Assembly (NCBI RefSeq): GCF_023698535.1 | Contig: NZ_JALJCL010000010.1 | Coordinates: forward strand, 1-64,000 | Direction of reading: 5' to 3' | DNA length: 64,000 nt | From: Halorientalis regularis | Lineage (GTDB): Archaea > Halobacteriota > Halobacteria > Halobacteriales > Haloarculaceae | Shown: positions 8,074 through 17,200 of the stretch, in pieces | Layout: every line of letters begins with the position of its first letter | Position numbering within the stretch: position 1 is the first letter of the stretch | Position numbers and translations under genes: made by a program | Notes under the pieces: model-generated | The model's database searches: none | What the model was told of the DNA's origin: nothing | What the model saw: the letters and a program-made list of their open reading frames with translations, nothing else

Positions 8074-8568
8074 TCACTCGGCGTCGGTCCCGGATTGCGT
8101 CCCGTCGGTTGTCGCAACCGGTGTCTCCGGCGTGCGAGTCGCGTTCTCGGTGACTTCGATTGTCCCGACCATCCCCGTTTTCTCGTGGGGGATACAGAAG
8201 TACTCGTAGGTGCCGGGGACGGTGAAGGTGTGTTCGTAGGTCTCGTTGCTTGAGAATCCACCGCTGCTGTTTTTCAGCCAGCCGTCGCGGGCGGCCTCGG
8301 TGCTCTCGAACCCGCCGGAGGCGAAGAAGTCAGCCTCGTCAGGAATACTGCTCTCGTAGGCCGTGACGGTGTGGGTGCTTTTGCTCGTGTTCTTCCAGAC
8401 GACTGTCGTGCCGGGGGCGACCGCGAACTCCGCCGGGCGGAACGCGGAGGTCGACATGCCGATGTCGTACTCGTCTACCGTCCCGGCACCGCCCGAGCCG
8501 AGACAGCCGGCGACCGAAACGGTCAGGGCTGTGCCGCCGACGCTCGCGAGGAAGGCTCGTCTACGCAT
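8074..8568 (-). CDS. Halocyanin-like blue copper lipoprotein
   Basis: A 164-residue type 1 copper protein of the plastocyanin/halocyanin family, expected to carry electrons at the outer face of the membrane. The N-terminus MRRRAFLASVGG is a twin-arginine signal and leads to a lipobox ending at Cys22 (SVAGC). Copper ligands are His66 (STHTVTAY), Cys125, His128 and Met133 in the C-x2-H-x4-M pattern (CIPHEKTGM). A Thr-rich tail follows. The start at 8568 is chosen because it puts the twin-arginine motif at the N-terminus; an upstream in-frame start would add 18 residues. It is convergent with eS1 and stands alone. The redox partner is not indicated. Confidence 0.88.
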   Translation of the reverse strand: MRRRAFLASVGGTALTVSVAGCLGSGGAGTVDEYDIGMSTSAFRPAEFAVAPGTTVVWKNTSKSTHTVTAYESSIPDEADFFASGGFESTEAARDGWLKNSSGGFSSNETYEHTFTVPGTYEYFCIPHEKTGMVGTIEVTENATRTPETPVATTDGTQSGTDAE

Positions 8569-8670
8569 ATCCAGGCCTCGGGGCTGGAACGTCATATGTC
8601 GCGCGGTTTCGGGCGGCGACACACGGGCTGGAGTGCGCGGACTTTTCTACTCGGCGCTCGGACGGGAGGT

Positions 8671-8940
8671 ATGGAGCGAACGCAGTTCGGGGCGGGCCTG
8701 CTCGCGGTCGGGCTCGCGACAATCGCGGCCGCCGCGGTGGAGTTCGGCACGAAGATTCCGCGACTGACCGGCGTCGGCGTGGGCGCGGGCGCTGTCGTCG
8801 CGCTGGTCGGTCTGGCGAGCGTCCTCGGATACGGCTTCGATCCCGACGGGGACAACCGGGTCGCGGGCGTCCTCGTCGTGTTCGGGGCGGTCGCAGCCTT
8901 CGGGTTGCTCGTGACCGGGCTGATGCACGCCATCGAATAG
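8671..8940 (+). CDS. Small membrane protein with three predicted helices
   Basis: An 89-residue hydrophobic protein of unknown function with three likely membrane segments at about residues 5-25, 33-55 and 65-87. The ATG at 8671 is preferred: a T-rich promoter-like element lies about 28 bases upstream (near 8643), and longer in-frame readings lack coding character. It sits between the blue copper lipoprotein (divergent) and pssA (same strand, 48 bases on). No catalytic motif is visible. Confidence 0.6.
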   Translation: MERTQFGAGLLAVGLATIAAAAVEFGTKIPRLTGVGVGAGAVVALVGLASVLGYGFDPDGDNRVAGVLVVFGAVAAFGLLVTGLMHAIE

Positions 8941-8957
8941 CGGGGTCGTATCGAACC

Positions 8958-8965
8958 GATTAAGG
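8958..8965 (+). promoter_or_regulatory. TATA box of pssA
   Basis: GATTAAGG is centred 28 bases before the pssA ATG, which predicts a transcript starting at or next to the start codon (leaderless). Confidence 0.5.
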
Positions 8966-8988
8966 CTGGGGTCCCCGGAGCCCGTGGT

Positions 8989-9753
8989 ATGCAGCCGCGG
9001 TTCGTCGGCCGGCTGGGACTCGCCGACCTGGTGACGGTGGCAAACGCAGGCCTGGGCTTCGCGGCCGCGGTCGCCGCCACCGCCAGTCCGGCGCTCGGCG
9101 CGCGCCTGATCCTGCTGGCCGCCGTCGCCGACGGGCTCGACGGCGTCCTCGCCCGGAAAGTCGGCAGTACGCCCGTCGGGGAGTTCATCGACTCGCTGGC
9201 CGACGTGGCATCCTTCTGTGTCGCGCCCGCGATCTTCGTCTTCAGCGTCGCCAGCGCCGAGTGGGGCCTGACCCTCTCGGGCAGCGACCCGCCAGCGCTG
9301 CTCGCGACGGCCGTCGTCGCCCCCGCGCTGTTCGTCGGGTCGGGCGTCGTCCGCCTGGGGATGTATACCGCCTACGACATCGGGAGCGACGAGACCGAAG
9401 GCGTCCAGACGACGCTGGCGGCGACCATCCTCGCCGTGGTCTACCTGGCGGGCGTGCCCGGGGCCCGCGGCGCGACGGCGTTGCTCGCGATGACGGCCGT
9501 GTTCACGTACCTGATGGTCACGACGGTCACGTATCCCGAGTTGCGCGCCTCCCACGCACTCGGAATGGGCGCGGTACAGGCCGGTGCCATCGTCGCCCCG
9601 ACGGCCTTCGGTCGGCTGTTCCCCCGTTCGCTCCTGGTGGGGGCCGTTCTCTACCTGATCGGCCCGTGGTTCTACCGGCGGTACCTCGTCGATACCCCGG
9701 AAGATGGGGCCGACGAGGGCCCCGAGCCGGGTCCGGGTCCGGAGACTGAATAG
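8989..9753 (+). CDS. pssA: Archaetidylserine synthase (CDP-alcohol phosphatidyltransferase)
   Basis: A 254-residue integral membrane enzyme that transfers the archaetidyl group from CDP-archaeol to L-serine. In haloarchaea the PssA/PssD pathway makes archaetidylethanolamine and is needed for archaeosortase-dependent lipid anchoring of surface proteins. The active-site signature is present near residues 47-68 as DGVLARKVGSTPVGEFIDSL followed by AD, giving DG-x2-AR, then G-x3-D-x3-D; the AR-to-G spacing is seven rather than the usual eight. Multiple membrane segments cover the rest, and the tail is acidic. The leaderless ATG is supported by the TATA box at 8958-8965. The partner decarboxylase PssD is not in the window. 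Confidence 0.85.
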   Translation: MQPRFVGRLGLADLVTVANAGLGFAAAVAATASPALGARLILLAAVADGLDGVLARKVGSTPVGEFIDSLADVASFCVAPAIFVFSVASAEWGLTLSGSDPPALLATAVVAPALFVGSGVVRLGMYTAYDIGSDETEGVQTTLAATILAVVYLAGVPGARGATALLAMTAVFTYLMVTTVTYPELRASHALGMGAVQAGAIVAPTAFGRLFPRSLLVGAVLYLIGPWFYRRYLVDTPEDGADEGPEPGPGPETE

Positions 9754-9788
9754 AAACGCCTTTTGTGGGGACAGGCGAGTGTTCGGGT

Positions 9789-11096
9789 ATGAGCAACGGC
9801 GACGACGGGGACGGCGCGAACGAGGCCGACACCGACGCCGAGACTGCACCCGAGGGCGGGGCCGACGTGCCCGCGGCCGACGCCGAGGCCGTCGGGGACC
9901 GGCTGGATTCGGTCGAGGACGCGCTCGAAGAAGCCGAGACCGAAGCCGACCTCGACGAGATCGACGCGGATCTCGACGCGATCGAAGAGGCCGTCGAGGC
10001 CCTGGTTCCCGACGACGAGGACGAAGAAGACGAGGAAGCCGCGGACCTGCGCGACCGCCTCGACTCGCTTCGCGGCGACGTCGAGAGCCAGCGCGGCCCC
10101 TACGCCGAGGACGTGACCGAGCAGATCGACGCCGCCGCCGACACCGTCGAGTCCACCGAGTGGACCGGGGACGGCGAACTCGAAGTCATCCCGGCCGTCG
10201 AGGAGTTCCTCGACACCGCCGGCAGTCAACTCGTCGAGACCTTCGAGCCCGACAGCGACGAGATGGGCGACCTCGCGGCCGAACTCCGGACCGTGAGCGA
10301 GATCGTCGAGGACACCGACCTCGACGCCGACGAGGACGCCGAGACCATCGAGACGTTGCTGGAGGCCGCCGAGAGCCTCGGAACCGCGCTCGAGGATGCC
10401 GAGGAGTGGGACGACCTGCTTGTCCGGGAACAGCTCGATGCCCGGGGCTTCTACGACCCGCTCGACCCCGAGAACCGCAAGGACTTCCCGGCCGAGTGGA
10501 ACGCCGTCAAGCTCCACGAGAAAGCCTACAAGGACGGTGACGAGGAGGCCGTCGAGATGATCCTCCTGGGACTGGAGAAGTTCGAGTCGGACTTCATGGA
10601 GGAGAACGTCCTCGATTCGCTGGAGCGGATCGCCCCGCCGGAAGCCACCGAGGACCTGCTGGCGATGGCCGAGAAACGCAACAAGCAGGCCATCCGCATC
10701 CTCGGCCGGATCGGTGCCGAGGAGGCACTGGACACTATCGAAGAGTACGTCGAGGGCGGCGACGTGGCGCTCCGGAAGGTCACCCTGCGCGCCATCGGTG
10801 CTATCGGGCAGGAGCGCTCGACGCAGGTCGTGGCCGACCAGCTGGTCGCCGACGACGCGGAGGTCCGGAGTACGGCCGCCCGCGCGCTAGGACTGCTCGG
10901 AGACACCCGCGCCATCGACCCGCTGGCGGACGTGCTGGCCGAGGACGACGCCGACGAGGTGCGGGCCAGCGCCGCCTGGGCGCTGAACCGGATCGGGACC
11001 GAGCGCGCCCGCGAGGCCGCGGCCGACTACGCCGACGACCGCGCCTACCTCGTGCAGGTCGAGGCCGAGAAGGCAGCCGAGTCCACGTCGGCCTGA
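9789..11096 (+). CDS. HEAT-repeat protein with acidic helical N-terminus
   Basis: A 435-residue cytosolic protein. The first 120 residues are extremely acidic with coiled-coil stretches (DRLDSVEDALEEAETEADL). From about residue 270 on come HEAT/PBS-lyase-type repeats, for example ATEDLLAMAEKRNKQAIRIL, EEALDTIEEYVEGGDVALRK, STAARALGLLGDTRAIDPLA and RASAAWALNRIGTERAREAA. Such solenoids bind proteins or act as scaffolds; no catalytic residues are apparent. The ATG at 9789 is preferred over one eight codons upstream because it begins the conserved-looking MSNGDDGD sequence. The partner is unknown; it lies 35 bases after pssA. Confidence 0.7.
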   Translation: MSNGDDGDGANEADTDAETAPEGGADVPAADAEAVGDRLDSVEDALEEAETEADLDEIDADLDAIEEAVEALVPDDEDEEDEEAADLRDRLDSLRGDVESQRGPYAEDVTEQIDAAADTVESTEWTGDGELEVIPAVEEFLDTAGSQLVETFEPDSDEMGDLAAELRTVSEIVEDTDLDADEDAETIETLLEAAESLGTALEDAEEWDDLLVREQLDARGFYDPLDPENRKDFPAEWNAVKLHEKAYKDGDEEAVEMILLGLEKFESDFMEENVLDSLERIAPPEATEDLLAMAEKRNKQAIRILGRIGAEEALDTIEEYVEGGDVALRKVTLRAIGAIGQERSTQVVADQLVADDAEVRSTAARALGLLGDTRAIDPLADVLAEDDADEVRASAAWALNRIGTERAREAAADYADDRAYLVQVEAEKAAESTSA

Positions 11097-11180
11097 TCCA
11101 CCGCTGGACTCGCCGTCCGCGAATCGCCGTCCCGTTCCGCAACGCCAACTGTTTCCCTGCTCCGGTCGCTATCCCCGTCT

Positions 11181-14100
11181 ATGAGTTCCGAGTCGGGAGC
11201 CAGCGGTCCGTCGTCGGACGACCCCAGCACCGACGAGCGGGCGGCCTACGACTACCAGGGCGGCGACGTGGCGCGGCCGGGGCTCGTCGCCGACCTCCGA
11301 TCGCTAATCGACGGGGAGGTCCGCTTCGACGAGTACTCCCGGGAGCAGTACGCCACCGACGCGAGCATCTACGCGGTGACGCCCGTCGGCGTCGTGTTCC
11401 CCACCTCCACGGCCGACGTGGCCGCCATCGTCGAGTACTGCGCCGACCGCGGGATTCCCGTCCTTCCGCGGGGCGCGGGGACGAGCCTCGCCGGCCAGAC
11501 GGTCAACCGCGCGGTCGTCCTGGATTTCTCGAAACACATGGACGCCATCCGCGAGATCGACGCGGATGGGCGCCGCGCCCGCGCCCAACCGGGAATCACG
11601 CTCGGCCACCTGAACGCCGCGCTGGCCGACAACGGTCTGAAGTTCGCGCCCGACCCCGCCTGGGGCGACAAGTCGGTACTCGGCGGGGCCATCGGCAACA
11701 ACTCCACCGGCGCCCACTCCCTGCAGTACGGGAAGACCGACGCCTACGTCGAGGCCTGCGAAGTCGTGCTGGCCGACGGCACCGTCACCACGTTCGAGCC
11801 AGTCCCCATCGACGAACTGAACGAACTGGCCGACCCCGAGGGTGACCTCGAAGCGCGGATTTACGCGGCGGTCCGGGACGTACTCGACGACGAGACAATT
11901 GCCGACGCCTACCCCGACCTCAAGCGTAACGTCTCGGGCTACAACCTCGATTGGCTGATCGAACGCGCCCGCGAGGACGACGTGGTCGACGTGCCCGGTC
12001 TGCTCGCGGGGAGCGAGGGGACGCTGGCGGTCGTCACCGAGGCCGAGATCTCACTGGAACCGGTGCCAGAGACGAAGGCACTCGCACTCCTGCGGTACGA
12101 CGACCTGCTCGACGCGATGGAGGACGTGGCACCGATCCTCGATCACGACCCTGCCGCGGTCGAAGTGCTGGACGACGTGTTGCTCGACCTGTCCCGCGAC
12201 ACCGCCGAGTTCGGAACACTGGTCGACGAGATGGTGCCCCTGGGGACCGGCGCGGTCCTGCTCGTGGAGTTCTACGCGGACGACGACGCCGGGGGCCGCG
12301 AGCGTGTGGCGGACCTGCTGGCCGACCGTGCGCCGGGGACGGAGGCGCTGGCCGCACCGACCGGGGACGGCGTGCGGACGGATGCGCCGATCCGGGCCGA
12401 ATCGGCCGACGAGGCCCACGACGAGGCCGAGCGCGAACAGTTCTGGAAGCTCCGAAAGTCGGGGCTCCCGATCCTGCTGGGCCGGACCAGCGACGCGAAA
12501 CACGTCGCGTTCGTCGAGGACACCGCCGTCCCGCCCGAGAACCTGCCCGAGTTCGTCGCGGACTTTCGTGCGGTGCTGGACGAGCACGACACGTACGCCA
12601 GTTTCTACGCGCACGCGGGCCCGGGCGTGCTCCACATCCGACCGCTGGTCGACACCAAGACCGAAGCTGGCGTCGCGCAGATGGAAGCCATCGCCGACGA
12701 CGTGACCGACCTCGTCGTCGAGTACGGGGGCTCGGTCTCCGGCGAACACGGCGACGGCCGCGCGCGCACCCAGTGGAACCGCAAACTGTACGGCGACGCG
12801 GTCTGGGAGACGTTCCGGGACCTCAAGACCGCGTTCGATCCCGACTGGCTCCTGAATCCGGGACAGGTCGTCTCCAGACCCGACGACCAGACGGACATGA
12901 CCGAACACCTCCGGTTCGACCCCGACTACGAGTTCGACGCGGGGTTCGAGCCCGAACTCCAGTGGGACAACGAGAACGGGCTCCAGGGGATGGCCGAACT
13001 CTGCCACGGCTGTGGCGGCTGTCGGGGCCACCAGGACACGACCGGCGACGTGATGTGTCCGACCTTCCGGGCCGCCGAGGAAGAGTCGCTGTCGACGCGG
13101 GGCCGCGCGAACAGCCTCCGGCGAGCGATGTCGGGCGAACTCCCCGAGGACGAGCAGTTCTCCGAGGAGTTCGTCACGGAAGTGCTGGACCTCTGTATCG
13201 GCTGTAAGGGCTGTGCCCACGACTGTCCGAGCGAGGTGGACATGGCGAAACTGAAGGCCGAACTCACGCACGAACACCACCAGCGCGAGGGGGCGAGTCT
13301 GCGCGACCGTCTGTTCGCGAACGTCGACACGCTGTCCGCGGTCGGGAGCGCGCTGGCACCCCTGTCGAACCTCGCGACGAAGGTGCCGGGGGCGCGGACG
13401 GTCATCGAGAAGACCGCCGGTATCGCCCGCGAGCGGACGCTCCCGACATTCCGTCGACGGACGTTCGCGAAGTGGTTCCGCACGCGGGGAAGCCGCGTCC
13501 CCGCCGACGACGCCGACCGCCGGGTCCTTCTCCTGCCGGATACCTACACCAACTACAGTCGCCCCGAGGCAGGGAAAGCGGCCGTCCGTGTGCTGGAAGC
13601 GGCGGGCGTCCACGTCGAGGTGCCCGCGAGCCTGACCGACAGCGGCCGCGCGGCGTTCTCGAAGGGGTTTCTCGACAAAGCGCGCGAGACGGCCCGGACG
13701 AACGTCGCCGAACTGGCACCGCGGGTCGCCGAGGGCTGGGACGTGGTGGTCGTGGAACCCTCCGACGCGGTGATGTACCAGTCGGACTACCTGGACCTGC
13801 TGGGCGACACCGACGACGCGGCGGCCGCCGAGACCGTCGCCGAGAACGCGTACGGCGTGCTGGAGTACCTCGATACCCACCGGCTGGACGAGGGAATCGA
13901 GTTCGACGCGCCCGACGGGCACCTGACCTACCACGGCCACTGCCACCAGAAGGCGACGGCCAAGGACCACCACGCCGTCGGCGTCCTCCGGCGGGCCGGC
14001 TACCGGGTCGACCCGCTCGATTCGGGCTGTTGTGGGATGGCTGGCTCGTTCGGCTACGAGGCCGAACACTACTCGATGAGCAGGGCTATCGGCGATATCC

Positions 14101-14243
14101 TGTTCGAGCAGGTCGAAGACAGCGACGGCGAGCGGGTCGTCGCGCCCGGCGCGTCCTGCCGGACGCAGCTTGGCGACCGTCCCGACGCCGACGCGGAGCC
14201 GCCCCACCCCATCGAGTCGGTCGCGGACGCGCTGGCGGAGTGA
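11181..14243 (+). CDS. Fused FAD-linked oxidase / Fe-S / CCG-domain oxidoreductase
   Basis: A 1,020-residue fusion, roughly glycolate/D-lactate dehydrogenase (GlcD type) followed by a GlcF/GlpC-type electron-transfer part. Residues about 50-230 form the FAD-binding PCMH domain (GIPVLPRGAGTSLAGQTVN), 250-570 the FAD oxidase C-terminal domain with GSVSGEHGDGRARTQW, and 610-690 two 4Fe-4S clusters (CHGCGGC and CIGCKGCAHDCPSEVD). From about 780 on is a heterodisulfide-reductase-like CCG region (HGHCHQKATAKDHH, then SGCCGMAGSFGYE). The likely reaction is oxidation of a 2-hydroxyacid such as D-lactate or glycolate with electrons passed to quinone. Substrate cannot be read from sequence. It is a single gene, convergent with the sensor kinase. 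Confidence 0.85.
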   Translation: MSSESGASGPSSDDPSTDERAAYDYQGGDVARPGLVADLRSLIDGEVRFDEYSREQYATDASIYAVTPVGVVFPTSTADVAAIVEYCADRGIPVLPRGAGTSLAGQTVNRAVVLDFSKHMDAIREIDADGRRARAQPGITLGHLNAALADNGLKFAPDPAWGDKSVLGGAIGNNSTGAHSLQYGKTDAYVEACEVVLADGTVTTFEPVPIDELNELADPEGDLEARIYAAVRDVLDDETIADAYPDLKRNVSGYNLDWLIERAREDDVVDVPGLLAGSEGTLAVVTEAEISLEPVPETKALALLRYDDLLDAMEDVAPILDHDPAAVEVLDDVLLDLSRDTAEFGTLVDEMVPLGTGAVLLVEFYADDDAGGRERVADLLADRAPGTEALAAPTGDGVRTDAPIRAESADEAHDEAEREQFWKLRKSGLPILLGRTSDAKHVAFVEDTAVPPENLPEFVADFRAVLDEHDTYASFYAHAGPGVLHIRPLVDTKTEAGVAQMEAIADDVTDLVVEYGGSVSGEHGDGRARTQWNRKLYGDAVWETFRDLKTAFDPDWLLNPGQVVSRPDDQTDMTEHLRFDPDYEFDAGFEPELQWDNENGLQGMAELCHGCGGCRGHQDTTGDVMCPTFRAAEEESLSTRGRANSLRRAMSGELPEDEQFSEEFVTEVLDLCIGCKGCAHDCPSEVDMAKLKAELTHEHHQREGASLRDRLFANVDTLSAVGSALAPLSNLATKVPGARTVIEKTAGIARERTLPTFRRRTFAKWFRTRGSRVPADDADRRVLLLPDTYTNYSRPEAGKAAVRVLEAAGVHVEVPASLTDSGRAAFSKGFLDKARETARTNVAELAPRVAEGWDVVVVEPSDAVMYQSDYLDLLGDTDDAAAAETVAENAYGVLEYLDTHRLDEGIEFDAPDGHLTYHGHCHQKATAKDHHAVGVLRRAGYRVDPLDSGCCGMAGSFGYEAEHYSMSRAIGDILFEQVEDSDGERVVAPGASCRTQLGDRPDADAEPPHPIESVADALAE

Positions 14244-14249
14244 GGCCGG

Positions 14250-17200
14250 CTACGGGGTCGTCTCGAACTCGAAGCGGGCACCGCCGTCCGGCCCCTCGGT
14301 GAGCGACACGTCCCACCGGTGGGCGCTGGCGATGTCGGACACGATCGAGAGCCCGAACCCGGTGCCACCCTCGCCGTAACTGACGCCGTGTTCGAGGACC
14401 TCGTCGCGGCGATCCGGTGGGATCCCCACACCGTCGTCCTCGACGTAGAAGCCGTCGCGGCCGGAGAGATCGCCCACGGTGATCGTCAGGTCGGTCTCCG
14501 TGTCACCACTCGTCGCGCCGTGTTCCACGCTGTTCCGGAACAGGTTCTCGAACAACTGGGTTACCCGGCCCGGATCGCCGTGGATTGTGGGCACCGCGTC
14601 CGTGACCGTCAGCGACGCCTGGTCGGTGTCGACGTAGCCCCACGCCTCCGTGGCGACGGCGTCGAGGGCGACCCGTTCGGGGTCCTCGACCGTCGACTCG
14701 CCCTTTGCAAGCGTGAGGAGGTCGTCGATCAGATGTTCGATCCGGTCGTGGGCCGACGCGACGCGCTCCAGATGACTCAGGTCACCGGTCTCCTCGACGA
14801 CTTCCCGGAACCCTTTCGCGACCGACAGGGGGTTCCGGAGGTCGTGGGCCACGACACTCGCGAACCGGTCGAGGCGTTCGTTCTGGCGCCGCAACTCGTG
14901 TTCACGCTCGGCCCGGACCATCGCGGCCTCGACCGCCGCACCGAGCACCCGGAACAGATCCACGTCCTTGTCGGTGAACTCGCGTGGCGCCGTCGCGCCC
15001 GTGGACATGAGCCCGTGATCGCCGAGCGGAAGGAGAATCTCGCTCTGGATCGGCGTGTCGTCGTTGTACCGGCCGTCGATCTCGGACGCGTCGTCGTACG
15101 TGCGGAGCTCGCCCGCTTCGAAGGCCCTCCACGCGAGGCTGTCGCCGGGCGTGAACCTGGGTGAGTCACCGCTCACCGCCCGCGCGTCCTCGGTCTCGGC
15201 GACCGGTTCGAGCGCGTCGGCCCGTTCGTCGTAGGCCCAGATGCCAGTGAGATCGAGACCGAGGATGTCGGTGGCCGCGTCCACGGCCATCGCTCCGATT
15301 TCCTCGACGGAGCGAGCAGTCGCCAGGTCGCCGGCGACCCGCTGGAGGGCACGGAGCTTGCGTTCGAGCCGCTTTCGCTCGGTGATGTCGATCAAGTACC
15401 CGAGATAGTGGGTTATCTCGCCGTCCTCGCGAACGATCTTCGTGTTGTCGGTGACCCACTTCACCTCGCCGTCGGCCGTCACCATGCGGTAGGGTTCGTG
15501 ACTGAACCGTTCGGTCGTGTCGTCACTGTTGGCCTCGACCTCCTCGACGACGCGTCTGAGGTCGTCGTCGTGGACCAGATCGCTGTAGGGAACGGTACCG
15601 GACTGGAGTTGTTCCGGCGAGTACCCGAACGTCTCGGTGACGTTGTCCGAGACGTACTCCACGGGCCAGCCGTCTTCGTTGCGCCACTTGAAGACGACCG
15701 CTGGCCCTTCGGCGAACATATCGCGCTCCTCCTCCAGCGAGGTTTCGGATGCCTTCCGCTCGTCGATGTCGATGTGGATGCCGACGGCGCGTTTCGGCGT
15801 CCCGTCGTCGCCGCGCTCGACGACTTTGCCCACGTCGCGAATCCACATCCAGTCACCGTCGCTCGTCCGCATCCGGTGTTCGGCGTCGTAGTAGTCGGTC
15901 TCGCCGTCGAGGTGGCGCTGGAGCGTGGCTTCGACCTCCGGCAGATCGTCGGGGTGGACGCGCCGTTCCCAGGCATCGAGGTGATCCTCGACCTCCTCGG
16001 GCGCGTAGCCCAGCATCTCGGCCCACTGGTCGTTGAACGTCACGTCGCCCGTCTCGACGTTCCAGTCCCAGACGCCGAGGTTGGCACCCGTGACCGCCAG
16101 GTCGAGACGTTCTTTGATCTCCCGGAGTTCCCGTTCGCGCTCGGTCCGGTCAGTGATATCGCGGGTCACGATGGCCGCCTTCCGCTCGTCGTCGTGGCGG
16201 AACGACGAGAACAGGTACTCGACGGTCCGGTCGCCGGTCGCCGCCTCGACTTCGAGTTCCACCCGGTCGTGGGGAACGTCCTCGCCGGCGAGCGCGGCGT
16301 CGAGTGCCGCCTCGAACCGATCGAGAGCGGACGCGTCACTGGTCACTTCGCGCGCGAACGGCATGACCGGGCGACCCTCCAGTTCCGCCCGGGAGTCTGC
16401 GGACTGCTCCACGATGCGCTCGTTGACGTATTCGAGCCGTCCGTCGCTGTCGACGACCACCGCACCGGTGTCCATGCTCTCGACGAGGGCCTCGTACCGT
16501 GCGAGTTCCCGCTCACGGCGTTTGCGTTCGGTGATGTCCGTCGCGACCCCGAGGACGGCGTCGCCATCGGCGTCGATGGGCTCGTACGGGATCTTCGTCG
16601 TCTCGACGATGCGGCGCTCGCCGTCGGCGGCCGTGAGTGGTTCTTCGGGGATGTGTTTGGGCTCGCCGGATTCGATGACCTCCAGGTCGTCAGTCTGGAA
16701 CTGCTCGACCTCGTCGGGGGAGGCGGCGAAGGCGGCGTCCGTGGCCCCTTCGAGTTCGTCGACGGAGGTTCCGTACGCCTCGGCCAGCGGCTCGTTGGCG
16801 AGCAGATACTCGCCACTCGCGTCCTTGACGAACACGAGCTGCGGGAGGATGTCGATGATCTGTCGCAACCGGTCGCGGCTCGCTTCGGCCAGTTCTTTGC
16901 TCCGGCGACGGCTCAACTCCGTGCCGATCCACTGTGCGAGCAGGCGAACGAGCGTCGTCTCGAAGGCGCTAAACGGTCGGTCACGGGCGTCCGGACTCGA
17001 GAAGTTCAGTGTCCCGTAGAAGGACCCGTCGACGGCGATCGGCGCACCGAGATACGACTCCATCCCCTGTTTCTCGTAGGCGGGGTGTGTCTCCACGCCA
17101 CCCCGCTCGGAACTCGTGAAGCTCACCGGTTCACCCCGGTCGACGACCAGATCGCAGAACGTCTCGCCGAGGTCGAACTCGTCACCGGTGCTGAGCGGAA

